Shown here: piece by piece, positions 1 to 7,357 of the stretch
How positions within the stretch are numbered: position 1 is the first letter of the stretch
Layout of the letters: the number at the start of each line of letters is the position of its first letter
From: Actinomadura cremea
GTDB taxonomy: Bacteria > Actinomycetota > Actinomycetes > Streptosporangiales > Streptosporangiaceae
Assembly: GCF_014648495.1 (NCBI RefSeq)
Contig: NZ_BMRF01000025.1
Location: 1-64,000, forward strand
Reading direction: 5' to 3'
DNA: 64,000 nucleotides
Program-made: the position numbers and the translations under genes
The notes under the pieces: generated by a model
Told to the model about the DNA's origin: nothing
The model's database searches: none
The model's input: only the letters and a program-made list of their open reading frames with translations

Positions 1-1
1 G

Positions 2-145
2 CTGCTGCGGCGCTGCGACCCGCTGATCGAGGCGATCGAGGACGACATGCTGGACGCCATCCCCTCGGTCCAGCACCCGCTGCTGCGGCAGAGCCTCGAA
101 CTCGGTTGCACCGCCCTCAGCGGCTCCGACCACGGCGGCGCCTGA
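2..145 (+). CDS. C-terminal end of an unidentified protein (partial)
   Basis: The window opens inside a reading frame that encodes 47 residues and stops at 143-145. The visible tail is acidic and leucine-rich and ends with SGSDHGGA. It has the helical look of the C-terminal ligand domain of a small regulator, but nothing diagnostic is present and I do not assign a family. The start lies outside the window. Confidence 0.5.
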   Translation: MLRRCDPLIEAIEDDMLDAIPSVQHPLLRQSLELGCTALSGSDHGGA

Positions 146-691
146 CACCGCGCGTCAGCCGGAAGCGGACGGGGCCGGCCCGGCGGGCAGATGCGGCCGC
201 GGGTCGCGCTACCGCCTGCGCGAGGTCAGCCTCATTGTCGGCGGGACGACCTCGGCCGCCGAAGATCGACCAGGTTGCCCCGGGAGAGTGTTCGACCAGC
301 TAGGGAGCCATATGCGCTCGACTCTTGTCAGGTACGCGCGAACCATGTCATTATCAGGGTTCCTGCTAATCAAAGGAAGCTGCCAATGCCTCTTCCGACC
401 AGCCGGACGTCTTGAACGGCGTGGTCCTCGGCGGCCGGCCGGAGTCCGCTTCGGCGGTGGTGCGCCCGTTCGCGTACCGCGCCTCACGCGCGTCGCACGC
501 ATGGTGGACATGATCCCCGTCGGCCGCCGTCACGACACCGAGCAGCGACCGATCACGGACCTCTTGCGTACCTGAGGCCGGACGACACGGGGCTGAGCCG
601 ACTTCGAAGACTTCCCGCCGACAACCCGAGGTGCTTCCTTGGGCTCCCCCGAGGCCGACGCACCGTGCGTATTAGGACTGGACTGAACGAG
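146..691. other. Intergenic stretch with one possible promoter, no gene seen
   Basis: No reading frame here has convincing coding character on either strand. The only signal noted is a sigma70-like pair on the + strand, TTGTCA at 325-330 and CATTAT at 349-354, separated by 18 bases. It sits in locally A/T-richer DNA. It could give a long leader for the CoA-transferase gene, but that is weak inference. Confidence 0.4.
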
Positions 692-1945
692 ATGGCGAAC
701 CCCCTGTCGTCTACGGCGACCGAACGGCCCTTGGACGGAAAGGTCGTCCTCGACCTCACGACGGCGCTCGCCGGGCCGTACGCCACGTTGCTCCTCGCCG
801 GGCTCGGGGCGACCGTCGTCAAGGTCGAGAACCCGGCGACGGGCGGCGACTCCTCGCGCAACAACGCACCGTACGTCGGCCGCGACGGCGTGCGGCTGGC
901 GCGGACCGCCGAGACCGACATGTCGGTCTCATTCCTGGGCCGTGGCCGCAACAAGCAGAGCATGACGCTCGACCTCAAGGATCCTCGCGGCAGGGACGTC
1001 TTCCTCAGGCTGGCGCGGGACGCCGACGTGGTCGTGGAGAACTACGCGGCCGGCACGGCCGACCGGCTCGGGATCGGCTACGAGGACGTGCGGGCGGTCA
1101 ACCCCCGCATCGTCTACACCTCGATCAGCGGATTCGGGGCTCAGGGCGGGCCGGCCAAGGCGATGGACTCGATCGTGCAGGCGCTCAGCGGGATCATGTA
1201 CACCGCAGGCGAACCGGGTGCTCCCCCGGTGCGGATCGGCCCGCCCATCGCGGACCTGCTCGCGCCTCTCTACGCCGTGATCGGCACGCTCGCGGCGGCG
1301 CTGCGGGTCGACAGCGGGGGGCCGGGCCAGCATGTCGACGTCTCGATGCTCGGGACGCTGACGTCCTTCCTCTCCGTGGAGGGATTCGACGCCCTCGAGC
1401 AGGTCGGCATGCCCGCGCGCAGCGGCAACCAGGTCCCGCGGCTCGCGCCGTTCGGAATCTTCCCGGCCGTGGACGGCTGGGTCTCCGTCAGCGCCCCCAC
1501 CGACAGGTTCGCCGCCGGAGTGTTCAAGGCGATGGATCGGCCCGACCTCGCGGACGACCCCCGGTTCGCCGGCCGGGACGCACGCGTCGGTCACGCGGCC
1601 GAGCTTCACCGGATACTCGAGAAGTGGACGAGCACGCGGCGGCGCGACGAGGTCGTCGCGGCCCTGACCGAGTGCGGCGTCCCGGCGGCGGAGGTGCGCG
1701 AGCCCGCGGACGCGATGAACGACCCGCTCGTGCGCCTGCGCGGCGAGGTCGTCGAACTCTCACACCCCGTCCTGGGGCCCACCGGCCTGTCCGGACCCGG
1801 GATCCCGATCTCCTTCTCGGCGGCCGACGTCGGGCTCGACCGGCCGGCTCCGTCGCTGGGCGAGCACACCGAGCGGATCCTTCGCGAGCGCGCCGGGTTC
1901 GGCACCGCGGAGATCGCCGCGCTGCGCTCCGAGGGAGTCGTATGA
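692..1945 (+). CDS. CaiB/BaiF family (class III) CoA-transferase
   Basis: This 417-residue protein belongs to the formyl-CoA/carnitine CoA-transferase family, which moves CoA between carboxylic acids in the cytoplasm. The N-terminus has the family pattern (LDGKVVLDLTTALAGPYAT, then GATVVKVE). The catalytic aspartate is predicted at about residue 159 in MDSIVQALSG. Length is normal for the family. I chose ATG at 692; an in-frame GTG at 665 would add nine residues. The stop overlaps the next gene's ATG by four bases (ATGA at 1942), so it is translationally coupled to two dehydratase-like genes. The likely role is activating a carboxylic acid as a CoA thioester for this locus. The substrate cannot be read from sequence. 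Confidence 0.9.
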   Translation: MANPLSSTATERPLDGKVVLDLTTALAGPYATLLLAGLGATVVKVENPATGGDSSRNNAPYVGRDGVRLARTAETDMSVSFLGRGRNKQSMTLDLKDPRGRDVFLRLARDADVVVENYAAGTADRLGIGYEDVRAVNPRIVYTSISGFGAQGGPAKAMDSIVQALSGIMYTAGEPGAPPVRIGPPIADLLAPLYAVIGTLAAALRVDSGGPGQHVDVSMLGTLTSFLSVEGFDALEQVGMPARSGNQVPRLAPFGIFPAVDGWVSVSAPTDRFAAGVFKAMDRPDLADDPRFAGRDARVGHAAELHRILEKWTSTRRRDEVVAALTECGVPAAEVREPADAMNDPLVRLRGEVVELSHPVLGPTGLSGPGIPISFSAADVGLDRPAPSLGEHTERILRERAGFGTAEIAALRSEGVV

Positions 1946-3054
1946 CGACCGCCGCCCGTTCGGCGCACCGGACGCTGCGCGATGTCGTGGCGGACCGCTA
2001 CGCCCGGGCCCGTCGCTGGCAGCGCGAGGGCGGGCTCGTGGTCGGGTACGTCGGCGACGACGCGCCCCTCGAACTCGTCGACGCCGTCGGCGCCCTGCCC
2101 GTGCGGCTCGTGGCGAGACCCGAGGCGGACGTCCGAGCGGCGTCCAGGTACCTGAGCGGAGCCGTCGACCCGGGGGCCGTGGCGGTGCTCGCCGACCTGC
2201 TCGACGGCGTGATCGTCCCCGACCTGGTCCTCGTCACCCACGAGAACGACGCCGCGCTCCAGCTGTTCTACACGCTGCGCGAACTGGCCAGGACCGGCCT
2301 CGGGCCCACCGGGTCGAAGTGCGAGCTCGTGGACGTCCTGCACCAGCCGAGGCGGACGACGACCGAGTACGTCACGCGGCAACTGGAGCACCTGCGGAGC
2401 CTGCTCGAGTCGATGGCGGGCCGGAGGACGACCCCTGCGGACCTCGTCGCCGCGGCCACCGCCCGGCAGGAGGTGGCGGCGGAATTCGCGATCGTGGAAG
2501 AACGCCAACGGACCGCGGCGCTCGCCGGCACCGTTGCTCTCCGGTACCGGCTCGCGGCTTCGGCGTTGCCGCCGAAGGAGGCGATCGAGCTGCTGCGACC
2601 GGTCCGCGGCGAGGCCGTGGAGCCCGGCCGGGGAAAGCCCCTCCTGATGACGGGCAGCGGCCACGACACGCCCGCGGTCTACGACCGCCTGGCCGACCTC
2701 GGCTGGAATGTCGTGGCCGATGACCACCACCGTCCCCGCACCCGCGGGACGGCGGCGCCGGCCGAACCGCCGGCCACGCTCGCCGCGTTGGCCCTGGCCT
2801 GCCAGACCCGGCGCGGAGGCCCGCACACACGACCGGTCGCCGATCGCGTCGCCGACCTGGCCGCGGCGGCGCGGGAGAGCGCCGCCGCGGCGCATCTCGC
2901 CTACGTGCGACGCGGCGACGACGGCCTTCGCTGGGACGTGCCGGCCATCGCCGCCGCCCTGCCCGTTCCGACCGGGTTCGTCCGCGACCAGGCACTCGGC
3001 GGACTCTGCCTCACCGACTCCGCTCGCACACTGCTGGGGGCGGCCGATGGCTGA
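1942..3054 (+). CDS. 2-hydroxyacyl-CoA dehydratase-like subunit lacking cluster cysteines (first subunit)
   Basis: This 370-residue protein follows the scaffold of the HgdA/HgdB and benzoyl-CoA reductase (BcrB/BcrC) family: GYVGDDAPLELVDAVGALP near residue 36, then LDGVIVP with a following THEND. In classical members these places read GYxC, CP or CS, and HTCD, and the cysteines bind a [4Fe-4S] cluster. Here all three positions are non-cysteine. The only three cysteines lie elsewhere (SKCELVD, LACQTRR, GGLCLTD). It overlaps the preceding gene by four bases and the following gene by eight, so the two subunits are made together. No ATP-dependent activator (HgdC-like) is seen nearby. It is probably a dehydratase/hydratase relative with altered chemistry; the substrate is unknown. 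Confidence 0.75.
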   Translation: MTTAARSAHRTLRDVVADRYARARRWQREGGLVVGYVGDDAPLELVDAVGALPVRLVARPEADVRAASRYLSGAVDPGAVAVLADLLDGVIVPDLVLVTHENDAALQLFYTLRELARTGLGPTGSKCELVDVLHQPRRTTTEYVTRQLEHLRSLLESMAGRRTTPADLVAAATARQEVAAEFAIVEERQRTAALAGTVALRYRLAASALPPKEAIELLRPVRGEAVEPGRGKPLLMTGSGHDTPAVYDRLADLGWNVVADDHHRPRTRGTAAPAEPPATLAALALACQTRRGGPHTRPVADRVADLAAAARESAAAAHLAYVRRGDDGLRWDVPAIAAALPVPTGFVRDQALGGLCLTDSARTLLGAADG

Positions 3055-4339
3055 CAGACTCGCGAGCGCACGGGCGGCGCTCGACCACCAGCGCTCCTGG
3101 TTCACCGACCTGCGCCGGCAGGTCGCCGACGGCACTCCCTTCGCGCTCGTCAACGCGGATGCGCCCCAGGAGTTGTTCCGCGCGGCCGGGGTGCCCTACG
3201 TCGTCAACCAGTGGTGGTCGTCGATCATCTCGGCGAAACGGCTCTCCGGACGGTATCTCGGCGCGCTGCGGGACCACGGCCTCCCGGACGACGACCAGCA
3301 GTACAGCGCACTCCCGCTGGCGGAGGCACTGGCAGGCGGCGACGACCGGCCCTACGGCGGGCTGCCCATGCCCTCCCTGGTGCTGGTGGAGCGCACCGGC
3401 GACAGCCTGCACCGGATGTTCGACCTCTGGCGCTCGGAGTTCGGCGTCCCGGTCCACGTGCTCGAGAGTTCCGCGGCCGGCGCGGTACCGGTCAACTGGT
3501 GGGATCTGATGCCGAGGCGGTGGGAGCAGGCGATCGGAACCGAGCGGCTCGACCTCCTCGAACGCGAACTCGAGGCGGTCGCGGATCGGATCGAGGAGCT
3601 CACCGGACGGCCGCTGTCCCTCGAGGCGCTGGCCGAGGTGATGCGGCTGTCCAACGAACAGGCGGAGTGGAACCGCCGTACCCGCGATCTGATCGCGGCG
3701 GCACCGCGGTGCCCCATCCGGGTCAACGACACCATCCCGGCCGTCATGATCCCCCAGTGGCACCGTGGAACTCCGTGGGCCGTGGAGGCCGCACGCCGTC
3801 TCTACGAGGAGGTCGAGGGCCTCGTCGCGGGCGGTGAGGCGGTCGCCGACGAGCGGGTCCGTCTCATGTGGATCGGCCGCGGCCTCTGGTTCGACATGGA
3901 CTTCTACCGGCGTTTCGAGGACAGCCACGGGGCGGTGTTCGTCTGGTCGATGTACCTGGCACTCGCCGCCGACGCCTACGCCCGATACGGCGGGCGCCCG
4001 CTGCGGGCCCTCGCCGCCCGGTTCGCCGCCTTCCGCGACCAGATGTACACACCGCCCTGGTCGGTGGAGTGGTACGTCGACCAGGCGCGCCGGCACCGGG
4101 TCGACGGCGTGGTCCATCTGGTCAGCGCCGACAGCCGATCGTCGTGGTTCACCACCCGTGCGCTGCGGAGCGAGGGCATCCCCGTCTTCGAGATCCATGC
4201 CGACAACAGTGACGACCGCGGTCTCGATCCGGACGACCTGCGCCGGCGGGTCGGCGACTGGATCGACCGGGAGGCCGTCGCCCGTCAGCCGGCCGGGAGC
4301 CGCAGCTCAGCGTCGTCGAACGGCTCCCCCGCCGCGTAG
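3047..4339 (+). CDS. 2-hydroxyacyl-CoA dehydratase-like subunit lacking cluster cysteines (second subunit)
   Basis: This 430-residue partner starts at ATG 3047, overlapping the first subunit by eight bases. It shows the family outline: an N-terminal APQELFRAAGVPYVV segment, a central PMPSLVLVE strand, and a C-terminal VDGVVHLVSADSRSSW segment followed by GIPVFEIHAD. In redox-active homologues this last segment carries a cysteine, here replaced by serine. Only one cysteine is present (AAPRCPIRV), so it cannot supply a normal cluster. Its 3' end overlaps the convergent HtaA-like gene by 55 bases. With the CoA-transferase it forms a three-gene unit that probably acts on a hydroxyacyl-CoA or aromatic acyl-CoA. 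Family membership is fairly clear; the reaction is open. Confidence 0.75.
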   Translation: MADRLASARAALDHQRSWFTDLRRQVADGTPFALVNADAPQELFRAAGVPYVVNQWWSSIISAKRLSGRYLGALRDHGLPDDDQQYSALPLAEALAGGDDRPYGGLPMPSLVLVERTGDSLHRMFDLWRSEFGVPVHVLESSAAGAVPVNWWDLMPRRWEQAIGTERLDLLERELEAVADRIEELTGRPLSLEALAEVMRLSNEQAEWNRRTRDLIAAAPRCPIRVNDTIPAVMIPQWHRGTPWAVEAARRLYEEVEGLVAGGEAVADERVRLMWIGRGLWFDMDFYRRFEDSHGAVFVWSMYLALAADAYARYGGRPLRALAARFAAFRDQMYTPPWSVEWYVDQARRHRVDGVVHLVSADSRSSWFTTRALRSEGIPVFEIHADNSDDRGLDPDDLRRRVGDWIDREAVARQPAGSRSSASSNGSPAA

Positions 4340-4851
4340 GTGTCGTCGAACAATGACCGTGCGGCGTCGGTCAGCGAGGTCGCGAAGCGCAGGGCGACGA
4401 CTCGGCCGCCGCGCCGGTCGGCGTCCGAGAGACGACAGTCCATGAACGGGATCCGGACCCACCGCCCCTCCTGCCATGTCTCGATGCTCATCGCCCAGGT
4501 GCCGTGGCCCGACGCTTCGAAACGCGGGTCGCAGATGGTCACGTCGAGCATGCCGGCGTGGGCGCGGAAGCGGACGGCACCTCGGAACCGGTGCGGTCCC
4601 CCTGTGCCGCCGTTCGTGGAGGAGCGATCGAGGGAGAAGTAGAACCGGCCATCGAGGAGCCGCCCCGACCCAGGCTCCAGTTGCACCTCGGTGTCTGGCA
4701 GAGCGGCCAGATACGACAGCAGGCTCGACTTCACCCCCCACACCAGCCCCAGGTCCCGGTACACGATTCCACCCTGATCGGTGGCGGTGTCAGGTGGCGG
4801 CGCGACCTCGGGTGACCGGCCCGCCTCCCCTCCGGGCCCGCGTCCCGTCAC
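4285..4851 (-). CDS. HtaA-domain protein without an export signal
   Basis: This 188-residue protein contains one HtaA-like domain, starting at GLVWGVKSSLLSYL near residue 35 and running through a beta-rich body (RFRGAVRFRAH, LDVTICDP). HtaA domains in corynebacterial haem uptake are secreted or membrane-anchored, but no signal peptide or membrane segment is visible here, so this copy should be cytoplasmic. The GTG start at 4851 overlaps the stop of the upstream 62-residue ORF by four bases, placing it last in the ABC-P450-small-protein-HtaA transcription unit. A binding role for a haem-like or hydrophobic ligand linked to the P450 is possible but unproven. Its last 55 bases overlap the convergent dehydratase-like gene. 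Confidence 0.65.
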   Translation of the reverse strand: MTGRGPGGEAGRSPEVAPPPDTATDQGGIVYRDLGLVWGVKSSLLSYLAALPDTEVQLEPGSGRLLDGRFYFSLDRSSTNGGTGGPHRFRGAVRFRAHAGMLDVTICDPRFEASGHGTWAMSIETWQEGRWVRIPFMDCRLSDADRRGGRVVALRFATSLTDAARSLFDDTYAAGEPFDDAELRLPAG

Positions 4852-5036
4852 CGGACGCCCTCTGCTGCGGCGGCGCGCACATCGGGGTAGGACGTCATCG
4901 TCAAGTACCCGCCCAGGCCGTCGGTGTCGGCGGCCGCGGCCGCGGCCTGGGGCGCGCAGCCTGTCGCAGGTTTCCAGGACGGTCGTCGGTTCGCCTCGCC
5001 GGTCAGCGTGAACCCTGGTCTGGGTGAAGCCGCCAT
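4848..5036 (-). CDS. Small unknown protein (62 residues) between P450 and HtaA-like genes
   Basis: A 62-residue frame beginning MAASPRPGFTL and ending PDVRAAAAEGVR fills the gap between the P450 stop and the HtaA-like gene. The P450 ends only five bases upstream, and this frame's TGA overlaps the next gene's GTG by four bases. That spacing is typical of coupled actinomycete operon genes and is the main support. It has one cysteine, an alanine-rich middle, no membrane segment and no motif I recognise. It cannot be a ferredoxin. A GTG three bases upstream of the ATG is an alternative start. It may be a cofactor-assembly or partner peptide of the P450. Confidence 0.5.
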   Translation of the reverse strand: MAASPRPGFTLTGEANRRPSWKPATGCAPQAAAAAADTDGLGGYLTMTSYPDVRAAAAEGVR

Positions 5037-5041
5037 CACGC

Positions 5042-6286
5042 CTACAGGGTGATGAACTCGAGCGGCACGTGGTTGGTGCCCCACTCGGCCCACTTCGCCA
5101 TGCCCGGGTCTCCGGTCAGGTCGAACTCGCTGCGCGCCAACGCCTCCTCGAGGGTGATCCGGAACATCATCCGTGCGAGCGGCGCTCCGGGACAGGAGTG
5201 CGTGCCGCGCCCGAAGCTGATGTGGTCGGTGATGTTGGGCCGGTGGAGCACGAACTCGTCCGGCTCGTCGAAGACGCGGGGGTCGCGGTTCGCGGCGGTG
5301 TAGACGAGCGCGACGGGGTCGTCGGCCCTGATCTCCTGCCCGCCCACGACGGTGTCCCGCCGTGCTGTCCGGGCCATCCCCCGATAGGGGTTGTAGAGCC
5401 GGAGGAACTCCTCCACGGCCGCGGGGACGTCCTCCGGGTGGCCCCGGAGGTGCTCTTGCAGGGCCTGGTCCCGGCTCAGGTGCACGAACATGTTCCCTAT
5501 GAACACGCTCGGCGCCACCATGCCGGTCACGATCAGCTGACGCACGCAGCCGAGGACCATGTCGCCCGGCAGCCTGTCGCCGTCGTGCCGGGCCTCGATG
5601 AGGGCCATGGTCAGGTCCTCCTCGGGGTCGTACCCTCCCGCCAGACGCTCGTCGATGATGTCCTGGGCGATCTCGTAGAGACGACGGCTCAGCCGCTTCA
5701 CCGTGTCGTGGTCGAGGACCTGGATGGCTTCGACGTAGACACCGCTGACCTTCTTGATCTCGACGCTGGTACTCACCGAGAGATTGAAGAACTCGGCGAA
5801 CACGTGCGCCGGAAGCTGCTGGGCGTACTCCCGGGCGACGTCGACGCTTCCTCGGGCGATGAGAGGCTCGAGGAGTTCCACGACGCAACGACGGACCGCG
5901 GGCTCCAGCCGGCGCATCCGGGGCGGGGTGAAGAACCGGTTGATGACGCGCCGGTAGCTGGTGTGCTCGGGCGGGTCGAGGTGGAGGGGCGGCCGCACGC
6001 CGGTGAAGGCGAACTTCGGGATGGCGTTCTGCTTGGTCGTCGTGAACCGGTCGATGTCGGTGATGACCTCGAGCAGTTCCCGGTAGCCGAGCATCGCCCA
6101 GAACCCGCCGAAGTCCTGGCAGCGGGCGACCGGGTTCCTGGCCTGGACGTCACGGAACACCTGATGAGCGCTGTCGAACCCCTCGGGCGGCTGGGAGTCG
6201 AAGTCGTGCGCCCGGCGGCGGGACTCGACCGTGGCCGAATCCGCGCCGTCGAGTCGCACACCGGACGTGGTGCGGTGGTGCTGCAC
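5042..6286 (-). CDS. Cytochrome P450 with atypical I-helix
   Basis: This 414-residue soluble P450 has the haem-binding motif FGRGTHSCPGAP with the thiolate ligand at about Cys365, and the ExxR pair in EEFLRL. The I-helix, where most P450s have (A/G)Gx(D/E)T(T/S), reads TGMVAPSVF, so both the acid and the threonine that deliver protons to bound oxygen are missing. Such enzymes often use substrate-assisted or peroxide-type chemistry; this is inference. A GTG start is used with a modest purine-rich site before it. It lies 21 bases after the binding-protein gene and should be co-transcribed with the ABC importer, suggesting it acts on the imported compound. No ferredoxin gene is adjacent. Confidence 0.9.
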   Translation of the reverse strand: MQHHRTTSGVRLDGADSATVESRRRAHDFDSQPPEGFDSAHQVFRDVQARNPVARCQDFGGFWAMLGYRELLEVITDIDRFTTTKQNAIPKFAFTGVRPPLHLDPPEHTSYRRVINRFFTPPRMRRLEPAVRRCVVELLEPLIARGSVDVAREYAQQLPAHVFAEFFNLSVSTSVEIKKVSGVYVEAIQVLDHDTVKRLSRRLYEIAQDIIDERLAGGYDPEEDLTMALIEARHDGDRLPGDMVLGCVRQLIVTGMVAPSVFIGNMFVHLSRDQALQEHLRGHPEDVPAAVEEFLRLYNPYRGMARTARRDTVVGGQEIRADDPVALVYTAANRDPRVFDEPDEFVLHRPNITDHISFGRGTHSCPGAPLARMMFRITLEEALARSEFDLTGDPGMAKWAEWGTNHVPLEFITL

Positions 6287-6307
6287 GTCTGCCTTTCGTC
6301 GGTCGGA

Positions 6308-7336
6308 TCAGCTCACACCGAGCAGAGACTTCAGCTCTGCCGAGCCGCTGAGCTTGATGTCGCTGATACGGGTGAACCCGGTCATCGAGCCGGTGTCGAA
6401 GGGGGAGATCTGCTTCGCCGTCTTGTTGAAGTCGAGGTTGCCCTGCTTGCTCATGAGGTAGGCGGCCAGCAGCTTGGCGCCGGCGGGGTTGGGCGAGTTC
6501 GCGGCGAGGCCGAGACCGACCTCGGGCCCGGTCGTCGGGCTCGGCGCCGCCAGCTCGACCGGAGCGCCGCGCTCCTTGAGGACGGCGACGACCGGCTCCA
6601 CACCGGGGAACCCGAGGTCGGCCTCGCCCGCGGCGACCGCCTGGGTCCCGGGCACGGCGCCACCGGAGACCCCGGGTCCGTTGGCGGCGATCTGCCGGAG
6701 GAACCCGTCGCCGTACTCCTGGCGCATCAGGCTCCAGAAGGCGATGTCGGCGGGCGAGGAGTCCGGCTCGGCCAGCAGGATCTTGCCCCTGAACTTCGGG
6801 TCGGCGTAGGCCTTCCAGTCCGCGGGCGCCTGCTCCACCGCGTCGGTGTTGTAGACGAGTTTGGTCGGCACGAACGACACGATGGGCGTCGCTCCGTCGT
6901 GCGCGTAGTCCTTCTTCGGCAGCTCGTCGGCCATGGCGGGGAGGTCGGCGTCGGCGAACGAGGTGATCCAGCCCTTCTTCAGGGCGTCGTCATAGAACGG
7001 CGAATCCGTCAGCATGATGAGGTCGGCCCTGTTCTTACCGCTGGACGCCTCCGTCGAGAAGCGCTGCGACAGGTCGCCCGAGACGAGGCGGACGCTCTCC
7101 ACCTTGACGCCGTAGCGGGCCTCGAAGTCGGACGCGATCTGGCGCAGCGCCGACTCCTCGATCATCCCGTACAGGGTGACCTGGCCCGCGGTCTTCGCCT
7201 CGTCGACGAGCTTCTTGGTCGCCGCGTCCAGGTTGGTGGCGGGCTCGACGTCGGAGGAGCCGGAGCTCGATCCGCAGCCGCTGACCGTCAGCGACAGAGC
7301 CACTGCGGCCGCCAAGGCCGCGAGGGTCTTCTTCAT
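6308..7336 (-). CDS. ABC importer substrate-binding lipoprotein (AfuA/iron-type fold)
   Basis: This 342-residue lipoprotein has a short signal peptide ending in the lipobox VSGC (Cys21), then a serine-rich linker. The body resembles the family 1/AfuA-FbpA group of extracellular binding proteins, which carry ferric iron, thiamine, phosphonates or small organic anions; VTLYGMIEESALRQIASDF and the YGVKVE turn are typical. A strong ribosome site (AAAGGA) precedes the ATG. It follows the fused permease and the ATPase gene and precedes the P450, so the uptake system and P450 form one unit. Ligand specificity cannot be told. The setting beside CoA-linked catabolic genes favours an organic acid over iron. 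Confidence 0.85.
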   Translation of the reverse strand: MKKTLAALAAAVALSLTVSGCGSSSGSSDVEPATNLDAATKKLVDEAKTAGQVTLYGMIEESALRQIASDFEARYGVKVESVRLVSGDLSQRFSTEASSGKNRADLIMLTDSPFYDDALKKGWITSFADADLPAMADELPKKDYAHDGATPIVSFVPTKLVYNTDAVEQAPADWKAYADPKFRGKILLAEPDSSPADIAFWSLMRQEYGDGFLRQIAANGPGVSGGAVPGTQAVAAGEADLGFPGVEPVVAVLKERGAPVELAAPSPTTGPEVGLGLAANSPNPAGAKLLAAYLMSKQGNLDFNKTAKQISPFDTGSMTGFTRISDIKLSGSAELKSLLGVS

Positions 7337-7357
7337 CGTGTTCCTTTCGGGGCGGGA

